NCBI GenBank assembly: GCA_943325655.2
Contig: CALPQG020000204.1
Span: 1 to 5,602 of the forward strand
DNA from: Bifidobacterium breve
GTDB taxonomy: Bacteria; Bacteroidota; Bacteroidia; Cytophagales; UBA9547
Direction of reading: 5' to 3'
DNA: 5,602 nt
Below, piece by piece: positions 3,361 through 5,602 of this stretch (its first letter is position 1; each line of letters opens with the position of its first letter). The notes under the pieces are model-generated. The model had not been told where the DNA came from, made no database searches, and saw nothing but the letters and a program-made list of their open reading frames with translations. Both the position numbers and the translations under genes were made by a program.

Positions 3361-5602
3361 CTATTCCTCACAAATTTCACAATAACTATTTTTCAAATAA
3401 CCATCGTTCAACAATTGAAAACTGATGGCACCTTCTTCGGAGTGGATTGCTTTGAACATGGTACAAAACCGTTTTTTGTTGCTGTTGGCTGCGTTGAGCA
3501 ATATGGCTCTAAAGGCTGGTTTTGAAGTGATTTTACTGTCAAATAAAGTCATGTTGATGTAGTAAAATAATACGTCTTCATCCACATCCACCTTGTTTAC
3601 CTTGTCGGCCAACAAAGTAGTTGCCCAATCGAATTTGCTGTAGCGCGCAAAAAAACGGGCGAGTTCCAGGTAATCTTTTTGGGTGCTGATGGTTTGTTTG
3701 TAAGTGGTGTAAATGAATTTTAAGGCTTTGTCTTTTTCATCGTAACGTCTTTGGTACATCAGTTTTTCGGCCAATATGAAATGATAATTCAACATCAACC
3801 TTTTAATTTGTACTACATCAACCCCAAATTTTGTCAAGGCGACGATTTCATTTTTTAGGTTTTGAGGTTCCAGAATTTCTGATTGCCCAAGCCACATCCG
3901 CAATTTAAGCACGACCACATTGTAATTGATTTTTGGGTCTTTGGGCTTTAGGGTCAATAGCCTGTTGAATGCTTCAAAAACTGGCAGCATTTCTTTGGTC
4001 AACACTTCATATTGAAACACCAGACTGTTGTTCAGTAAAGTACCATTGGCTAATTTTTCAGGAATAACAATTTTGTATACTACAGCCTCAGCAATTGATT
4101 TATTGGCAATGGCACCATAAATATAGGCTTGTAAAGCAACCGCTTCATCTATTTTATTGTTGGCAATGAGTTTGTCAAATTCCTGTATGAGCAAGTCAGG
4201 GTTATTGCTGTAATTGGTCCTTTTTTCCAGTTCAAATACAAGGATGGCCTTGCGGTGTTTGGAAAGTATTTTTTCCAAAGCCGGATTGTCCTTTTGCTTC
4301 TCTAAGTCTTCTTTGATTTCTGTCTTGGACATCGTTTTGTATTTGGCAAAAGAGGTATTTTCGATGTCCTGAAAAAACTCCATCCAATTTTCAGATACCG
4401 TCACCTCTTGTGAAATATGTTCCTGCTGATAACCTTGCAAAGCTGCTACGATACTTTCTGAGCGTTTTTGTTGCAAAATGATATTGCGTTGTTCGGTGCC
4501 TTCAATAGAAGCATAAGCGTTTATTTTAATAGACTTGATGGCATAATCTGTGAGCCTTAAAGAATCATACAAAGGCTTCATGTCTTCCTTTTTGTAGGTG
4601 TATTTGTCTTTTTCAAAAGGGATTACAAATTGTAATCTTTTGTTCAGCCAAGTATCTCCAGGTTTTTCAGCTTGGGGTAAATCGGCTTGAAGTGGCATCG
4701 GCAACAAGTTCCATTTGTCGTTGGGAACGTCGTAAAAAACGGTGTAGCGACATATATTTTTATCCACCAACCACAAAAAATTAAATTCGAGTGTTTTATC
4801 TATCAGGTCTTTGGGAACAACGCCTACCAATATTTTTACATTTTGATGGGCATCTTTTACGGCATTTTTTTGAATGTCTTTGGTAAATAATGGTTCCAGT
4901 AAAACACCTTTATAAAACTGACCGGAAGTAACATTTTTTGCCCCACAACGGTACTGGTCCCTTTGAACAATATCAATCGCCATACCATCATTTTTGCCCA
5001 CAAACATTTTCTCCAGCCATGCTGCATCATTCATTTCAAAATAGATATTATTGCCTTCCCTTCTGATGCCATAATTGACATCTGCGGGTTTGGCTTGGTA
5101 AAAATCCATACAGGTTTTGCAGGTTTTCAGGTAGTTTTGTCCAGGATCTTTAATACCATAAGCGTTGTTCGGAACTTTATAGGTGGTTGACAATTCCAAT
5201 TCGGGTGCACCAAAAACCTGCACCGCGTAAAACAGTTTTTTCGTTTTATCAAAACTTACCGCTACGGCAGTTTCTATAACGTTGGGGTTGGATAAATTTT
5301 TAAAATGTCCGGGAGATTTGATCCAGCCAGCAACAAATTGATTTGCCAATTCCTGGTAAGTGATGGTTTGGTTTGGATCCGGTACAATATAGGCTACGTT
5401 TTCAGAACAGATAGGATAATTCCCTCCGAAAGCAGCAATCCTTACTGCAGGGTCTTTGTATTTGGAGTCGGTTTGTGTGTGGGAAAGTTTACCTGTTTTT
5501 AACAAATAGGCCGCATGGTTATCTGCTGCTTTGAACAAGGCTTTTGGTGAAGGTGTAACGGGTTTTAGCTTTAGAGAATCCCTTGCCTGATTGATCCTGA
5601 CC
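3361..5602 (-). CDS. CAP-domain / OmpA-like multidomain envelope protein, 5' end outside window
   Basis: 746 residues are visible, numbered from the codon at 5601, and the frame runs open off the right edge. Residues about 2-131 are a CAP (SCP/PR-1) domain: INQARDSL helix, KLSHTQ (His41), CSENVAY (Glu67), GWIKSPGHFKNL (Trp93, His99), then the strands TAVAVSF and LFYAVQVFG. Its His and Glu residues are the ones that line the CAP cavity. Residues about 135-315 are a middle region with a CKTC pair (Cys161, Cys164) and Cys219 and Cys284, which I do not recognise. Residues about 322-390 are OmpA-like: LQFVIPFEKD, IKINAYASIEG, then RNIILQQKRSESIVAAL. The Asp that binds peptidoglycan in OmpA is replaced by Ser, while the following Arg is kept. 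Residues about 440-746 are helical, TPR-like, ending in CEIC (Cys741, Cys744). Export to the periplasm or surface is likely, but the signal peptide is not visible. The TTG at 5538 is not a credible start because it would cut the CAP domain. Confidence 0.85.
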   Translation of the reverse strand, partial: VRINQARDSLKLKPVTPSPKALFKAADNHAAYLLKTGKLSHTQTDSKYKDPAVRIAAFGGNYPICSENVAYIVPDPNQTITYQELANQFVAGWIKSPGHFKNLSNPNVIETAVAVSFDKTKKLFYAVQVFGAPELELSTTYKVPNNAYGIKDPGQNYLKTCKTCMDFYQAKPADVNYGIRREGNNIYFEMNDAAWLEKMFVGKNDGMAIDIVQRDQYRCGAKNVTSGQFYKGVLLEPLFTKDIQKNAVKDAHQNVKILVGVVPKDLIDKTLEFNFLWLVDKNICRYTVFYDVPNDKWNLLPMPLQADLPQAEKPGDTWLNKRLQFVIPFEKDKYTYKKEDMKPLYDSLRLTDYAIKSIKINAYASIEGTEQRNIILQQKRSESIVAALQGYQQEHISQEVTVSENWMEFFQDIENTSFAKYKTMSKTEIKEDLEKQKDNPALEKILSKHRKAILVFELEKRTNYSNNPDLLIQEFDKLIANNKIDEAVALQAYIYGAIANKSIAEAVVYKIVIPEKLANGTLLNNSLVFQYEVLTKEMLPVFEAFNRLLTLKPKDPKINYNVVVLKLRMWLGQSEILEPQNLKNEIVALTKFGVDVVQIKRLMLNYHFILAEKLMYQRRYDEKDKALKFIYTTYKQTISTQKDYLELARFFARYSKFDWATTLLADKVNKVDVDEDVLFYYINMTLFDSKITSKPAFRAILLNAANSNKKRFCTMFKAIHSEEGAISFQLLNDGYLKNSYCEICEE

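Noticed and set aside
4687..5502. Three + strand reading frames inside the CAP/OmpA gene
   Set aside because: They are antisense shadows of a long gene with clear domain signatures on the other strand.
5536..5538. TTG as start codon of the long minus-strand gene
   Set aside because: The frame continues upstream to the window edge with sequence (INQARDSLKLKPVTPSPKA) that belongs to the first helix of the CAP domain, so the gene starts beyond the window.

Overview
The window looks like chromosomal DNA of a member of the Bacteroidota (Bacteroidetes). The signs are AT-rich intergenic DNA, TAnnTTTG-type -7 promoter boxes with little Shine-Dalgarno signal, a secreted protein with a carboxypeptidase-regulatory-like (CarboxypepD_reg) domain, an OmpA-like envelope protein, and short TCCCGA/TCGGGA intergenic palindromes. 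No genus can be assigned from the sequence alone.

Layout. The left edge (to 301, + strand) holds the 3' part of a HigA-like XRE-family antitoxin whose start and presumed toxin partner lie outside the window. Positions 321 to about 510 (minus strand) hold what I read as a 5'-truncated, ORF-less group II intron remnant: domain VI and a domain V-like hairpin with an abnormal tip, preceded by a domain IV-like arm and a six-codon remnant where a maturase gene would normally lie. From about 510 to 677 I see only a doubtful 30-codon reading frame.

A minus-strand cluster follows, read right to left: an ArsR/SmtB-type repressor (2312 to 1899), a thioredoxin-like [2Fe-2S] ferredoxin (1695 to 1390), and, only 13 bp further on, a YjjG-family HAD nucleotidase (1376 to 678). 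Ferredoxin and nucleotidase are probably co-transcribed. Identical TATATTTG boxes precede both the arsR-like gene and the ferredoxin/HAD unit. The 203-bp gap between arsR and ferredoxin also contains a decayed REP-like palindrome.

Divergent from arsR, a + strand gene (2430 to 3080) encodes a secreted protein with a CarboxypepD_reg-like domain. It converges on a long minus-strand gene (3361 to beyond 5602). The 280-bp convergent gap contains a 16-bp tandem duplication, a cluster of TCCCGA/TCGGGA palindromes and an AT-rich 14-bp perfect palindrome. The long gene is open at the right edge and encodes a multidomain protein: a CAP (SCP/PR-1) domain, a cysteine-containing middle region, an OmpA-like domain, and a roughly 300-residue helical region ending in CxxC. 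This is the most unusual protein in the window. Apart from the ferredoxin/HAD pair and the shared promoter box, nothing shows that these genes form one functional system.
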